Origin: Gallionella sp. UBA4737
GTDB taxonomy: Bacteria > Pseudomonadota > Gammaproteobacteria > Burkholderiales > Gallionellaceae
Direction: 5' to 3'
NCBI GenBank assembly: GCA_002403995.1
Contig: DHIV01000011.1
Span: 1-13,746 of the forward strand
DNA length: 13,746 nt
The position numbers and the translations under genes are program-made. Positions within the stretch are counted from its first letter, which is position 1. The number at the start of each line of letters is the position of its first letter. The notes below the pieces were generated by a model. The model did no database searches, was not told the DNA's origin, and saw only the letters and a program-made list of their open reading frames with translations. This document shows, piece after piece, positions 6,490 through 13,326 of the stretch.

Positions 6490-8556
6490 TCAGACATGCA
6501 GGTAGTCATGTTTATTTGCCATCCAGCGTTGCAAATGCGCCCGCGCCGCTTCGGGAAAATCGCGCAGCAGTTCATCGGCGGCCTGCCGCGCGTGATTCAA
6601 CAGATCCTCATCCGCGCTGATGTCGGCGAAGCGCAGCATCGCGACGCCGCTTTGCCGCGCGCCGAGCAACTCACCCGGACCGCGCAATTGCAAATCATGC
6701 TGCGCGATCGCGAAGCCGTCGGTACTCTCGAAGATGATCTTCAGGCGCGCCCGTGCCAGTTCGGAAAGCGGTTGCTGGTACAGCAGGATGCACAGGCTTT
6801 GCGCCGCGCCGCGCCCCACCCTGCCGCGCAACTGGTGCAGTTGCGCCAGCCCCATGCGTTCGGCGTGGTCGATCACCATCAGGCTGGCGTTCGGCACATC
6901 CACGCCGACTTCGATGACCGTGGTGGCGACCAGCAGTTGCAATTCTCCCGCCTTGAACGCGGCCATCACTTGCGCCTTTTCTGCATTGTCCAGTTTGCCG
7001 TGCACCAGGCCGACACGCAGCTCCGGGAATGTTTGCGTGAGGAGTTGAAACGTCTCCAGCGCGGTTTGCAACTGCAGGGTCTCCGATTCATCGATCAACG
7101 GGCACACCCAGTAGGCCTGCTGGCCTGCCATACAAGCGGCGCGCACCCGATCTATCACCTCGTTGCGGCGTTCATCGCTGACCAGCTTGGTGATCACCGG
7201 CGTGCGTCCCGGCGGCAATTCATCGATCACCGACACATCCAGGTCTGCGTAGTAGCTCATCGCTAATGTTCTTGGAATGGGTGTCGCACTCATCATCAGC
7301 TGATGCGGCTCATTCGAATTCGATTTCACCGGTACATCTGTTTTTGCAACCTTGCCCTTGTTACGCAGAGCCAGCCGTTGCTGCACGCCGAACTTGTGCT
7401 GCTCATCGACGATCGCCAGACCGAGCTTGTAAAACTCGATCTGCTGCTGGAACAGCGCGTGTGTTCCGATCGCAAGCAGCGTTTCGCCGGACGCGATGCG
7501 TTCTGCGGCAAGTTGTTTTTCCTTTTTCTTCAGGCTGCCGGACAGCCATACCGGGGTGATGCCGAACGGTTCGAGCCAGTCGCGCAGCTTGAGGTAATGC
7601 TGCTCGGCGAGGATCTCGGTCGGCGCCATCAGCGCGGCCTGGTAGCCGTTCTCGATCGCCTGCAGCGCGGCCAATGCCGCGACGATGGTCTTGCCGCTGC
7701 CGACATCGCCGAGCAGCAGGCGCTGCATCGGATGCGGCTGCGCGAGGTCGCGGCTGATCTCGGCAAAGGTGCGCTGCTGTGCTTTGGTCAGCGCGAACGG
7801 CAGGTCTTTGATCAGGCGGACGGTGAGTTTTCCTTGCGCTGCCAGCTTGGGCGCAATGCGCTTGCCGCGTTCGCGGTGATGCACGCGCATCGACAATTGC
7901 TGCGCCAGCAGCTCGTCGAATTTGATGCGCCGCCAGGCGGAATGGGTGCGTTCTTCCAAAGAACTGGCGGAAATGTCCGGTGACGGGTTGTGCAGCAACT
8001 GGACGCTTTCCGCGAAACCCGCCAGATGCAGCCTTTGCAACAGCGCGTCCGGCAGCGTGTCACTCAACGGCAAAGTTTCCAGCGCGTTGCCTATCAACTT
8101 GCGCAAGATGAGCTGCGCCAGCCCCGCCGTAGTCGGATAGACCGGCGTGAGACTCTGCTGCAGCGGCGTATCGTCATCCACCGCGCGGCATTTCGGGTGC
8201 ACCATCTCCAGCCCGTAGTGGCCCATGCGCGCTTCGCCGACCGCGCGGATCTGCTTGCCGACCGCAAGTTGTTTCTGCTGGCTGGGATAGAAATTCAAAA
8301 AACGCAGATACAGCTCGCCGCTGCTGTCCTCCATGCGGCAAACCAGGGTGCGGCGCGGACGGAAAGCGATTTCGCTGTGGATGATCATTCCCTGAACCTG
8401 CACCGTTTCGCCCGCCTGCACGGTGGCGATCGGCGCGAGATGGGTCTCGTCCTCATAGCGCAGCGGCAGATGCAACAGCAGGTCGGCGCGGTGATGGATG
8501 CCGAGCTTGGCAAGTTTGGCCAGCGTGACAGGTGAGATTTTTGCGGGAGCGTTCAA
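6490..8556 (-). CDS. recG: ATP-dependent DNA helicase RecG
   Basis: A 688-residue superfamily-2 helicase that remodels stalled replication forks and Holliday junctions. It has the N-terminal wedge/OB domain (about 35-125), Walker A GDVGSGKT at 283-290, motif II DEQH at 384-387, motif III SATPIPRT at 423-430, and in the C-terminal half the GRVGRG motif VI and a TRG-like region. The loop between motifs II and III (about 398-416, KTDVPVKSNSNE) is some ten residues longer than in E. coli. The start is taken as TTG at 8556, giving MNAPAKISPVTL at the expected place. The frame continues to 8634, but those residues are encoded by a dispersed repeat. There is no strong ribosome-binding site. Its position after ridA matches the ridA-recG order common in beta- and gammaproteobacteria. 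Confidence 0.93.
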   Translation of the reverse strand: MNAPAKISPVTLAKLAKLGIHHRADLLLHLPLRYEDETHLAPIATVQAGETVQVQGMIIHSEIAFRPRRTLVCRMEDSSGELYLRFLNFYPSQQKQLAVGKQIRAVGEARMGHYGLEMVHPKCRAVDDDTPLQQSLTPVYPTTAGLAQLILRKLIGNALETLPLSDTLPDALLQRLHLAGFAESVQLLHNPSPDISASSLEERTHSAWRRIKFDELLAQQLSMRVHHRERGKRIAPKLAAQGKLTVRLIKDLPFALTKAQQRTFAEISRDLAQPHPMQRLLLGDVGSGKTIVAALAALQAIENGYQAALMAPTEILAEQHYLKLRDWLEPFGITPVWLSGSLKKKEKQLAAERIASGETLLAIGTHALFQQQIEFYKLGLAIVDEQHKFGVQQRLALRNKGKVAKTDVPVKSNSNEPHQLMMSATPIPRTLAMSYYADLDVSVIDELPPGRTPVITKLVSDERRNEVIDRVRAACMAGQQAYWVCPLIDESETLQLQTALETFQLLTQTFPELRVGLVHGKLDNAEKAQVMAAFKAGELQLLVATTVIEVGVDVPNASLMVIDHAERMGLAQLHQLRGRVGRGAAQSLCILLYQQPLSELARARLKIIFESTDGFAIAQHDLQLRGPGELLGARQSGVAMLRFADISADEDLLNHARQAADELLRDFPEAARAHLQRWMANKHDYLHV

Positions 8557-8587
8557 TTCGCGTTCTTTACGATATGGTTCAGCCCAG

Positions 8588-8777
8588 TGTAGGGCGCAAT
8601 AACCAACGGGCATTGCGCCGCATGTTAGCACCAAACTCCAGGGCGCAAATTAATCACCACACCGTAAAATCACCATCGTCTTCGCCCGGATGCCAGGCGC
8701 AACGGCAATTCTGAAATGGCGGCGATGTCACGGAGGAAACCATCCGGCGCAATACCCGTTGGTTATTGCGCCCTACA
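8588..8777. mobile_element. 190-bp element bounded by 33-bp inverted REP-like repeats
   Basis: 8588-8620 and 8745-8777 are reverse complements at 32 of 33 positions. Each begins, reading inward, with TGTAGGGCGCAAT and is itself a hairpin (GGCGCAAT against ATTGCGCC), so each is a GTAG-headed REP-like unit. Inside is a further inverted repeat, CCGGATG (8686-8692) with CATCCGG (8741-8747). No clear target-site duplication flanks the pair. It occupies most of the recG-ridA gap. It resembles a BIME or a non-autonomous MITE, with no transposase present. Nothing else convincing was seen in 8621-8744. Confidence 0.7.
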
Positions 8778-8870
8778 TCTCTGATTGGTTGTTATGGGTT
8801 GACTGTGACTAAAAGCAGCTCTTTGCGTGCGCCTCCAGAAATTCAAAGTTCTAAGTGAGACAAGGCGCGA

Positions 8871-8922
8871 AATAAATTTTATTGCGCCGCATATAATTAA
8901 TATGCAAGCGATAAAATTTATT
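8871..8922. repeat. 52-bp AT-rich imperfect palindrome downstream of ridA
   Basis: Outer arms 8871-8885 and 8908-8922 pair at 14 of 15 positions. Within them GCATAT (8889-8894) pairs perfectly with ATATGC (8900-8905) around AATTA. It begins about 45 bases past the ridA stop. The left half shares ATTGCGCCGCAT with the REP-like unit at 8612-8623, so it may be a diverged relative. It could stabilise or end the ridA transcript. Confidence 0.6.
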
Positions 8923-8967
8923 AAGTAACGCCGTATCACGACGAAATTTGGATTTATGGAGATGCAC

Positions 8968-9354
8968 CTAATCCTGAACCACCAGAACCCCATCCATCTC
9001 CACCAGCGCGCCGCGCGGCAGCGCGGCCACGCCCACTGCGGCACGCGCCGGATAGGGCTGGCGGAAATAGCCGGCCATGATCTCGTTAACCTTGGCGAAG
9101 TGGCCGAGGTCGGTGAGGTATACGTTCAGCTTGACCAGATCGTTGAAACTGCTGTCAGCGGCGCTGGATACCGCGCGCAGATTCTGGAACACGCGATGGA
9201 TCTGTGCCTCGATGCCCTCCGCCAGTTGCGAGGTGCCCGGGTCGAGTCCGATCTGGCCGGACAGGTAGACCGTGTCGCCGACGCGCACCGCTTGCGAATA
9301 GGTGCCGATCGCGGCAGGCGCATCGGGAGTCTGTATGATTTTTTTGTTTGCCAT
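8968..9354 (-). CDS. ridA: RidA family 2-iminobutanoate/2-iminopropanoate deaminase
   Basis: A 128-residue RidA (YjgF/YER057c) protein. Members form trimers and hydrolyse reactive enamine/imine intermediates released by PLP enzymes such as threonine dehydratase. Hallmarks present are the GTYSQAVRVGDTVYLSGQIGL opening region (17-37), the catalytic-site arginine R104 (YPARAAV) and E119 (ALVEMDGVLV) in the closing strand. The length is normal. The ribosome-binding site AGGAG lies 6 bases before the ATG. It is read toward recG, from which it is separated by about 410 bases of repeat DNA, and lies about 200 bases downstream of pgm, also through repeats. Co-transcription with either is therefore uncertain. 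Confidence 0.95.
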   Translation of the reverse strand: MANKKIIQTPDAPAAIGTYSQAVRVGDTVYLSGQIGLDPGTSQLAEGIEAQIHRVFQNLRAVSSAADSSFNDLVKLNVYLTDLGHFAKVNEIMAGYFRQPYPARAAVGVAALPRGALVEMDGVLVVQD

Positions 9355-9376
9355 GTTTTGCTCCTGAAATGGGAAT

Positions 9377-9424
9377 CCGCATTTATGCGGCGGGTACGAT
9401 TTTGTAGGGCGGGCTATGCCCGCC
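9377..9424. repeat. Two short hairpins, one GTAG-headed REP-like unit
   Basis: CCGCAT (9377-9382) pairs with ATGCGG (9385-9390). Next, GTAG (9404-9407) precedes GGCGGGC (9408-9414), which pairs perfectly with GCCCGCC (9418-9424) around TAT. The GTAG head and adjacent hairpin match the architecture of REP sequences mobilised by RAYT transposases. Both lie in the ridA 5' leader on the minus strand. Confidence 0.6.
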
Positions 9425-9436
9425 GGATTTTATGTT

Positions 9437-9514
9437 GTCGGGCAAGCTATGCATAGCCATTCGGCTAAGTCACCAAAAGACAGTGACCTAAGCCGCTGGT
9501 TAAGCCCGACCTAC
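9437..9514. repeat. Compound palindromic repeat, GTAG-headed on the minus strand
   Basis: The outer arms GTCGGGC (9437-9443) and GCCCGAC (9504-9510) are followed on the minus strand side by GTAG (9514-9511). Inside are a perfect 12-bp palindrome GCTATGCATAGC (9446-9457) and a nested hairpin: TAGCC (9454-9458) with GGTTA (9498-9502), CGGCT (9462-9466) with AGCCG (9491-9495), and GTCAC (9469-9473) with GTGAC (9483-9487) around CAAAAGACA. The inner hairpin is the relative of the one inside the reductase gene at 1168-1215. Confidence 0.72.
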
Positions 9515-9556
9515 TTGACTCCACCCTGATGAAACTACTGTTGTAATTATAGCCGC

Positions 9557-11287
9557 TCAGGTGATTACCGTCGGTTTCTCGCGCCCAGTGCGTTTGCGCA
9601 ACTCTGAAATCTGCAATGCAATGCTGATCAGCGCCGCAAGCGCTTCCTGTGCGTCGAGGTGATGTCTGGAAACGTCAGGTTCAAAACTTTCCAGATAGAT
9701 GCGCAGCGTCGCGCCCCCGGTGCCGGTGCCGGACAGGCGGAACACGATGCGCGAACCGTCGGTGAAGATGATGCGCACGCCCTGGCCGGTGCTGACGCTG
9801 CCATCCACCGGGTCGGTGTAACTGAAGTCGTCGCACAGCTTCACTTGCAGATGCCCGAACTGCGCGCCCTGCAACTCCGCAAAACTGTCATGCAGCAGTT
9901 TCATCACGCCGTTCGCCGCATCGGCAGGTATGTCTTCGTAATCGTGGCGCGAATACACGTTGCGCCCGAAGCGTGCCCAATGCTCCCTCACAATCGTTTC
10001 CACAGATAGTTTGCGAATCGCGAGTATGTTCAGCCAGAACAGCACCGCCCACAGACCGTCTTTTTCGCGGATGTGATCGGAGCCGGTGCCGAAACTTTCT
10101 TCTCCGCACAGCGTCACCTTGCCCGCGTCCATCAGGTTGCCGAAAAACTTCCAGCCGGTCGGCGTCTCGTAACAAGGGATGCCGAGCGCCCTGGCCACGC
10201 GATCCGCCGCCGCGCTGGTCGGCATCGAGCGCGCGATGCCCGCCAGGCCTTGCTGGTAGCCCGGCACCAGATGCGCGTTCGCGGCGAGTATCGCGAGACT
10301 GTCGGAAGGCGTGACAAAAAAACGCCTGCCCAGGATCATGTTGCGGTCGCCGTCACCGTCCGAGGCTGCGCCGAAATCCGGCGCGCCGTCACCGTACAAA
10401 ATCTCGACCAGTTCATGCGCGTAAGTCAGGTTGGGATCGGGGTGGCCGCCGCCGAAATCCGGCAGCGGCACCGCGTTCATCACGCTGTCCGCCGGTGCGG
10501 CCACGACACGGTGCGGCGGAGCCGACGGGTGCGGGAGTGGCCGCATCGCACCTTCTCCCGCAAACGGCTGGCTTCGCCAGTAACGTGTCGAAGGAGCGCC
10601 CAGACGATTAACAAGAATCTCGCGCGCATACGGGCCGGTGACCGCGTGCATCGCATCGAACTTGATCCTAAAGCCGCTGTTCAATAGTGCACGGATCGCC
10701 GCGAAGTCGAACAGCGATTCCATCAGCTCGGCGTAAGCTTCTACCGGGTCGATCACCGACACCGTCATGTCGCCGATCAGGTAATCGCCCGTCCTGTCTA
10801 GTTCCACATCGGCTGCTTCGGCTATCCGGTATTGCGCGATCTGCTTGCTTGCCGCGAAGATCGCATCGGTGATCTTCTCCGGCGCGGGGCCGCCGTTGGC
10901 GGTGTTGTACTTGATGCCGAAATCCCCGTCCGGTCCGCCCGGATTGTGGCTGGCGGACAGGATGATGCCGCCGTGGGTGCGGTATTTGCGGATCAGGCAG
11001 GAGGCCGCGGGAGTGGAGAGTATCCCGCCCTTGCCGACCAGCACGCGCCAGAACCCGTTGGCCGCCGCCATTTTCAGGATGATCTGGACCGCCTCGCGGT
11101 TGTAATAGCGTCCGTCCCCGCCCAGCACCAGCGTCGCGTCTTTCGGCACTGCTATGGTATCGAAGATGGACTGCACGAAATTTTCCAGGTAGTGCGCTTG
11201 CTGAAACACCGGCACACGCTTGCGCAAACCGGAAGTCCCGGGCTTTTGATCTTGAAAAGGGGTGGTGACGTGCGTATGGATCTGCAT
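9557..11287 (-). CDS. pgm: Alpha-D-glucose phosphate-specific phosphoglucomutase
   Basis: A 576-residue enzyme interconverting glucose 1-phosphate and glucose 6-phosphate for glycogen and nucleotide-sugar metabolism. It has KPGTSGLR at 15-22, the phosphoserine loop S111-A-S-H-N-P-G-G with S113 as the likely phosphorylated serine, the metal loop D310-G-D-G-D314-R, the sugar-binding GEESFG, and the phosphate-binding RLSGTGTGG near the C-terminus. Relatives are about 545 residues. The extra length is a block at about residues 233-262, between NRLGAP and ADSVMNAVPLPDFGGGHPDPNL, a junction where relatives have only a few residues. The block is rich in Arg and Pro and is encoded by palindromic DNA (10504-10590). 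The catalytic loops are intact, so activity is plausible. The start at 11287 has only a weak ribosome-binding site. It is divergent from the gene at 11490. Confidence 0.94.
   Translation of the reverse strand: MQIHTHVTTPFQDQKPGTSGLRKRVPVFQQAHYLENFVQSIFDTIAVPKDATLVLGGDGRYYNREAVQIILKMAAANGFWRVLVGKGGILSTPAASCLIRKYRTHGGIILSASHNPGGPDGDFGIKYNTANGGPAPEKITDAIFAASKQIAQYRIAEAADVELDRTGDYLIGDMTVSVIDPVEAYAELMESLFDFAAIRALLNSGFRIKFDAMHAVTGPYAREILVNRLGAPSTRYWRSQPFAGEGAMRPLPHPSAPPHRVVAAPADSVMNAVPLPDFGGGHPDPNLTYAHELVEILYGDGAPDFGAASDGDGDRNMILGRRFFVTPSDSLAILAANAHLVPGYQQGLAGIARSMPTSAAADRVARALGIPCYETPTGWKFFGNLMDAGKVTLCGEESFGTGSDHIREKDGLWAVLFWLNILAIRKLSVETIVREHWARFGRNVYSRHDYEDIPADAANGVMKLLHDSFAELQGAQFGHLQVKLCDDFSYTDPVDGSVSTGQGVRIIFTDGSRIVFRLSGTGTGGATLRIYLESFEPDVSRHHLDAQEALAALISIALQISELRKRTGREKPTVIT
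10504..10590. repeat. 87-bp palindromic insertion in frame within pgm
   Basis: The ends are inverted: CGACACG (10504-10510) and CGTGTCG (10584-10590). Inside, GCGGGAG (10531-10537) pairs with CTCCCGC (10555-10561), and CTGGC (10568-10572) with GCCAG (10576-10580) around TTC. The length is exactly 29 codons, which would keep the pgm frame. It coincides with the extra block of the protein, though the precise insertion ends are uncertain by a few bases. Confidence 0.65.
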
Positions 11288-11407
11288 CGTTGTCTGGAAT
11301 TCGTTGTTATTTCATCGGCATTTTAGCACCGCCGAACCGGGATTAAGCCTAATGGGCCGCGAATGGGCTGCGATCCTGAATGACCTCCAGGAGTTCTTAA
11401 AGACCTA

Positions 11408-11436
11408 TTGACTGCCCAGCACCCCAAGATTACATT
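11408..11436 (+). promoter_or_regulatory. Sigma70-type promoter for the FecR-barrel gene
   Basis: TTGACT (11408-11413, 5 of 6 to TTGACA) and TACATT (11431-11436, 4 of 6 to TATAAT) are separated by exactly 17 bases. A transcript would start near 11443, giving a leader of about 47 bases before the ATG at 11490. The 202-base gap to pgm, which is divergent, holds no other gene. Confidence 0.6.
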
Positions 11437-11489
11437 CAAGCCTGTAGCGAGATGGAATCCAAAATATCTAACTCAACAGGGCCTTTGAA

Positions 11490-13022
11490 ATGAAAAATAT
11501 TGCAGCGATTATCGTAGCACTCGCCTTGATCCCGGCAATCGCATCAGCATCGCAGGATACTGATGCGATCAATGCCAAGGCGGCTGCCGCAGCTTCTGCC
11601 CGGATGGCAGGGGGCCATATTTACCTGGTGAACGGCGATGTTTTTGTCGCCCAGGGCAATAACCCTGCGCATCGGGTGACCAATAATGAAGCCATCGTTT
11701 CCAATACGCTGGTCAATACCGGCAAGAACAGCTCTGCCCTGCTGAGATTCGATGACGGCGAGGTCGTCACGATGCAATCCAACTCCACTTTCCGGGTGCG
11801 CGAATACCGCTACGACGCCAAAAAGATCGAGGATAGCAATATCGTTTTCTCGATGCTCAAGGGCGGAATGCGTTTCATCACCGGGCTGATCGGCCAACGA
11901 AATAAACAGGCGTTCAGGCTGTCTGCCCCGAACGCGACCATCGGGATACGCGGCACGGAGTTCATGGTAGCCATGGCGGACAAATCGATGTACAGCCAGG
12001 TGCTGACGGGAAAGATCACCATGACGAATGCTGCCGGCATGCAGGTTGTCGGCGCAGGCCAGTCTGCCGTCGTGACATCTTCCGCCGCCCTGGCTTCATT
12101 GGTCTCTCCGTTGGCAGTACCCGCAGGCATCTTCAGTGAACTGCAATCCATACCGGTTGATCCATCAGCAATTTCTGCACCTGCATCCACGCCTGCACCG
12201 GCTGCCACAACTGGTGCGGCCGGAGCTGGCGCGGCGGTTGCCGGGACTTCGATAGGCGTTGCGGGCGGTGCTTTGGCGGGTATGGCGGGCAGTGATTCAG
12301 GTTCTGCCCAAGCCACCCCCGAGGCAACCACCCCCGTAGCCAGCCCGGAAGAATCGCCCGAGCCCGCCAAACAGCCTGAAGAAAAGGAAATGGAAGCTGA
12401 CAACAGTCGTTCCGGCGTGGGCGTGACCGGCAAGATCGGCACGCTGGGCTACGGCGTCGAGTTGAATGTGGGCTTCTCCGACAGCTTCGGGGCCAGACTC
12501 GGTTATAACGCCTTCACTTACAAATATAATACCAGCGCCAGTTCGGTGAATTATGACTTCAAGTTGCAACTGAGGACGATCAGCATACTGGGGGATTGGT
12601 ATCCGTTTGAAGGCGGTTTCCGCACCAGTGGCGGACTGGTGTACAACGACAACCAGGTCGGTTTGGACGGCCTTCCGACAGCAGGTACTTACACCATCAA
12701 CGGCACGACTTACTCCTCTACCGACATCGGTTCGCTGAAAGGCGCGATGTCATTCGGTAATGTTTCGCCATACCTCGGGATAGGTTGGGGTAATCCGGTG
12801 GCAAAGGACAAGGGCTGGGGCATGGTTTCGGATATCGGCGTTCTGTTCCAGGGTTCACCCAGGACCAATCTGGTGGCCACTTGCGGCGCCGCAATAGTCG
12901 GCTCGCCGACTTGCACGCAACTGCAAAACGATGCCGCGGCGGAAAACACCAAGCTGCAGGACGATCTGAAACGATTCAAATGGTGGCCGGTGATTTCGAT
13001 CGGCATTTCCTATCAGTGGTAA
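11490..13022 (+). CDS. Secreted FecR-domain / outer-membrane beta-barrel fusion protein
   Basis: 510 residues, function unknown. A signal peptide (1-20, cleavage after AIASA) is followed by a FecR-type domain at about 45-195. Typical segments there are the GDVFVAQG opening, LLRFDDGEVVTMQSNSTFRV (84-103) and the APNATIGIRGTEFMV core at 147-160. Residues about 200-305 form a linker: Ala/Pro-rich, then a Gly/Ala-rich weakly hydrophobic run (242-268), then Pro/Glu-rich acidic sequence. Residues about 308-510 alternate polar and hydrophobic strands (GVGVTGKIGTLGYGVELNVG, FGARLGYNAF, YLGIGWGN) and end in W510, the pattern of an eight-to-ten-strand outer-membrane barrel with a C-terminal aromatic sorting signal. 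Two cysteines (465, 475) could form a loop disulfide. The ribosome-binding site ACAGGG is weak. Unlike iron-signalling FecR it has no inner-membrane helix or sigma-factor gene nearby, so a role as periplasmic scaffold or cell-wall tether is only a guess. Confidence 0.82.
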   Translation: MKNIAAIIVALALIPAIASASQDTDAINAKAAAAASARMAGGHIYLVNGDVFVAQGNNPAHRVTNNEAIVSNTLVNTGKNSSALLRFDDGEVVTMQSNSTFRVREYRYDAKKIEDSNIVFSMLKGGMRFITGLIGQRNKQAFRLSAPNATIGIRGTEFMVAMADKSMYSQVLTGKITMTNAAGMQVVGAGQSAVVTSSAALASLVSPLAVPAGIFSELQSIPVDPSAISAPASTPAPAATTGAAGAGAAVAGTSIGVAGGALAGMAGSDSGSAQATPEATTPVASPEESPEPAKQPEEKEMEADNSRSGVGVTGKIGTLGYGVELNVGFSDSFGARLGYNAFTYKYNTSASSVNYDFKLQLRTISILGDWYPFEGGFRTSGGLVYNDNQVGLDGLPTAGTYTINGTTYSSTDIGSLKGAMSFGNVSPYLGIGWGNPVAKDKGWGMVSDIGVLFQGSPRTNLVATCGAAIVGSPTCTQLQNDAAAENTKLQDDLKRFKWWPVISIGISYQW

Positions 13023-13039
13023 GCGTCAATTCCCGGATT

Positions 13040-13162
13040 GGCTAATGGCCAGCATGCACCCAAACCCCTCTATGCCCCTTCGCAAGCTCTCCCCCTTATC
13101 AGGGGGGGCCGAGTCCGCTCCTCCCCTGACAAGGGGAGGTTGGGAGGGGTTAAGGCTAATGG
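13040..13162. repeat. Palindromic repeat cluster flanked by 9-bp direct repeats
   Basis: GGCTAATGG occurs at 13040-13048 and 13154-13162. Between them AACCCCTC (13063-13070) pairs with GAGGGGTT (13144-13151), CCCCCT (13091-13096) with AGGGGG (13101-13106), and CCTCCCCT (13120-13127) with AGGGGAGG (13132-13139) around GACA. The direct repeats could be a target-site duplication of a 105-bp non-coding element. An open frame across it (from 13045) reads through repeats and is not credible as a gene. This fills most of the 304-base gap 13023-13326. The remainder holds the terminator below and a small hairpin, GCTGC/GCAGC, near 13226-13238. Confidence 0.55.
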
Positions 13163-13200
13163 TCAATCCGGTAAAATATCGGGTAGATCAACACGATGAA

Positions 13201-13223
13201 GGACGGGGAAACCCGCCCTTTTT
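13201..13223 (+). terminator. Rho-independent terminator
   Basis: GGACGGG (13201-13207) pairs with CCCGCCC (13212-13218), one A-C mismatch, around a stable GAAA tetraloop, followed directly by TTTTT (13219-13223). It lies about 180 bases after the FecR-barrel stop and about 100 bases before rpiA, so it would separate the two plus-strand genes. Confidence 0.65.
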
Positions 13224-13326
13224 ATGCTGCCCCGCAGCCACGATGCGCGAGCAAAATTCCCCAAACTTTTCAATTCCTGCAATAATCGCGGGGGTGAATG
13301 AATAATATTGAAACAAGGACTGTGGA

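Noticed and set aside
6199..7266. A 355-codon plus-strand open frame opposite recG and the glycosyltransferase
   Set aside because: It is antisense to two well-supported genes, has no recognisable domain, and its Arg/Gln/His-rich composition is the usual mirror of GC-rich coding DNA.
8654..8743. A 29-residue minus-strand reading frame inside the 190-bp inverted-repeat element (starts MVSSVTSPPF)
   Set aside because: There is no ribosome-binding site, the start lies at the edge of the repeat arm, and the element is better explained as non-coding repeat DNA.
9437..9514. An integron attC site
   Set aside because: The nested hairpin is attC-like in shape, but there are no GTTRRRY/RYYYAAC core boxes at the ends and no integrase or cassette array nearby.
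8588..9514. A CRISPR array, because of several similar repeats in a short span
   Set aside because: The repeats are inverted rather than direct, unevenly spaced, of different kinds, and no regular spacers or cas genes are present.
13045..13305. An 86-codon plus-strand open frame between the FecR-barrel gene and rpiA
   Set aside because: It runs through the palindromic repeats and the terminator hairpin, and has no ribosome-binding site or recognisable protein features.
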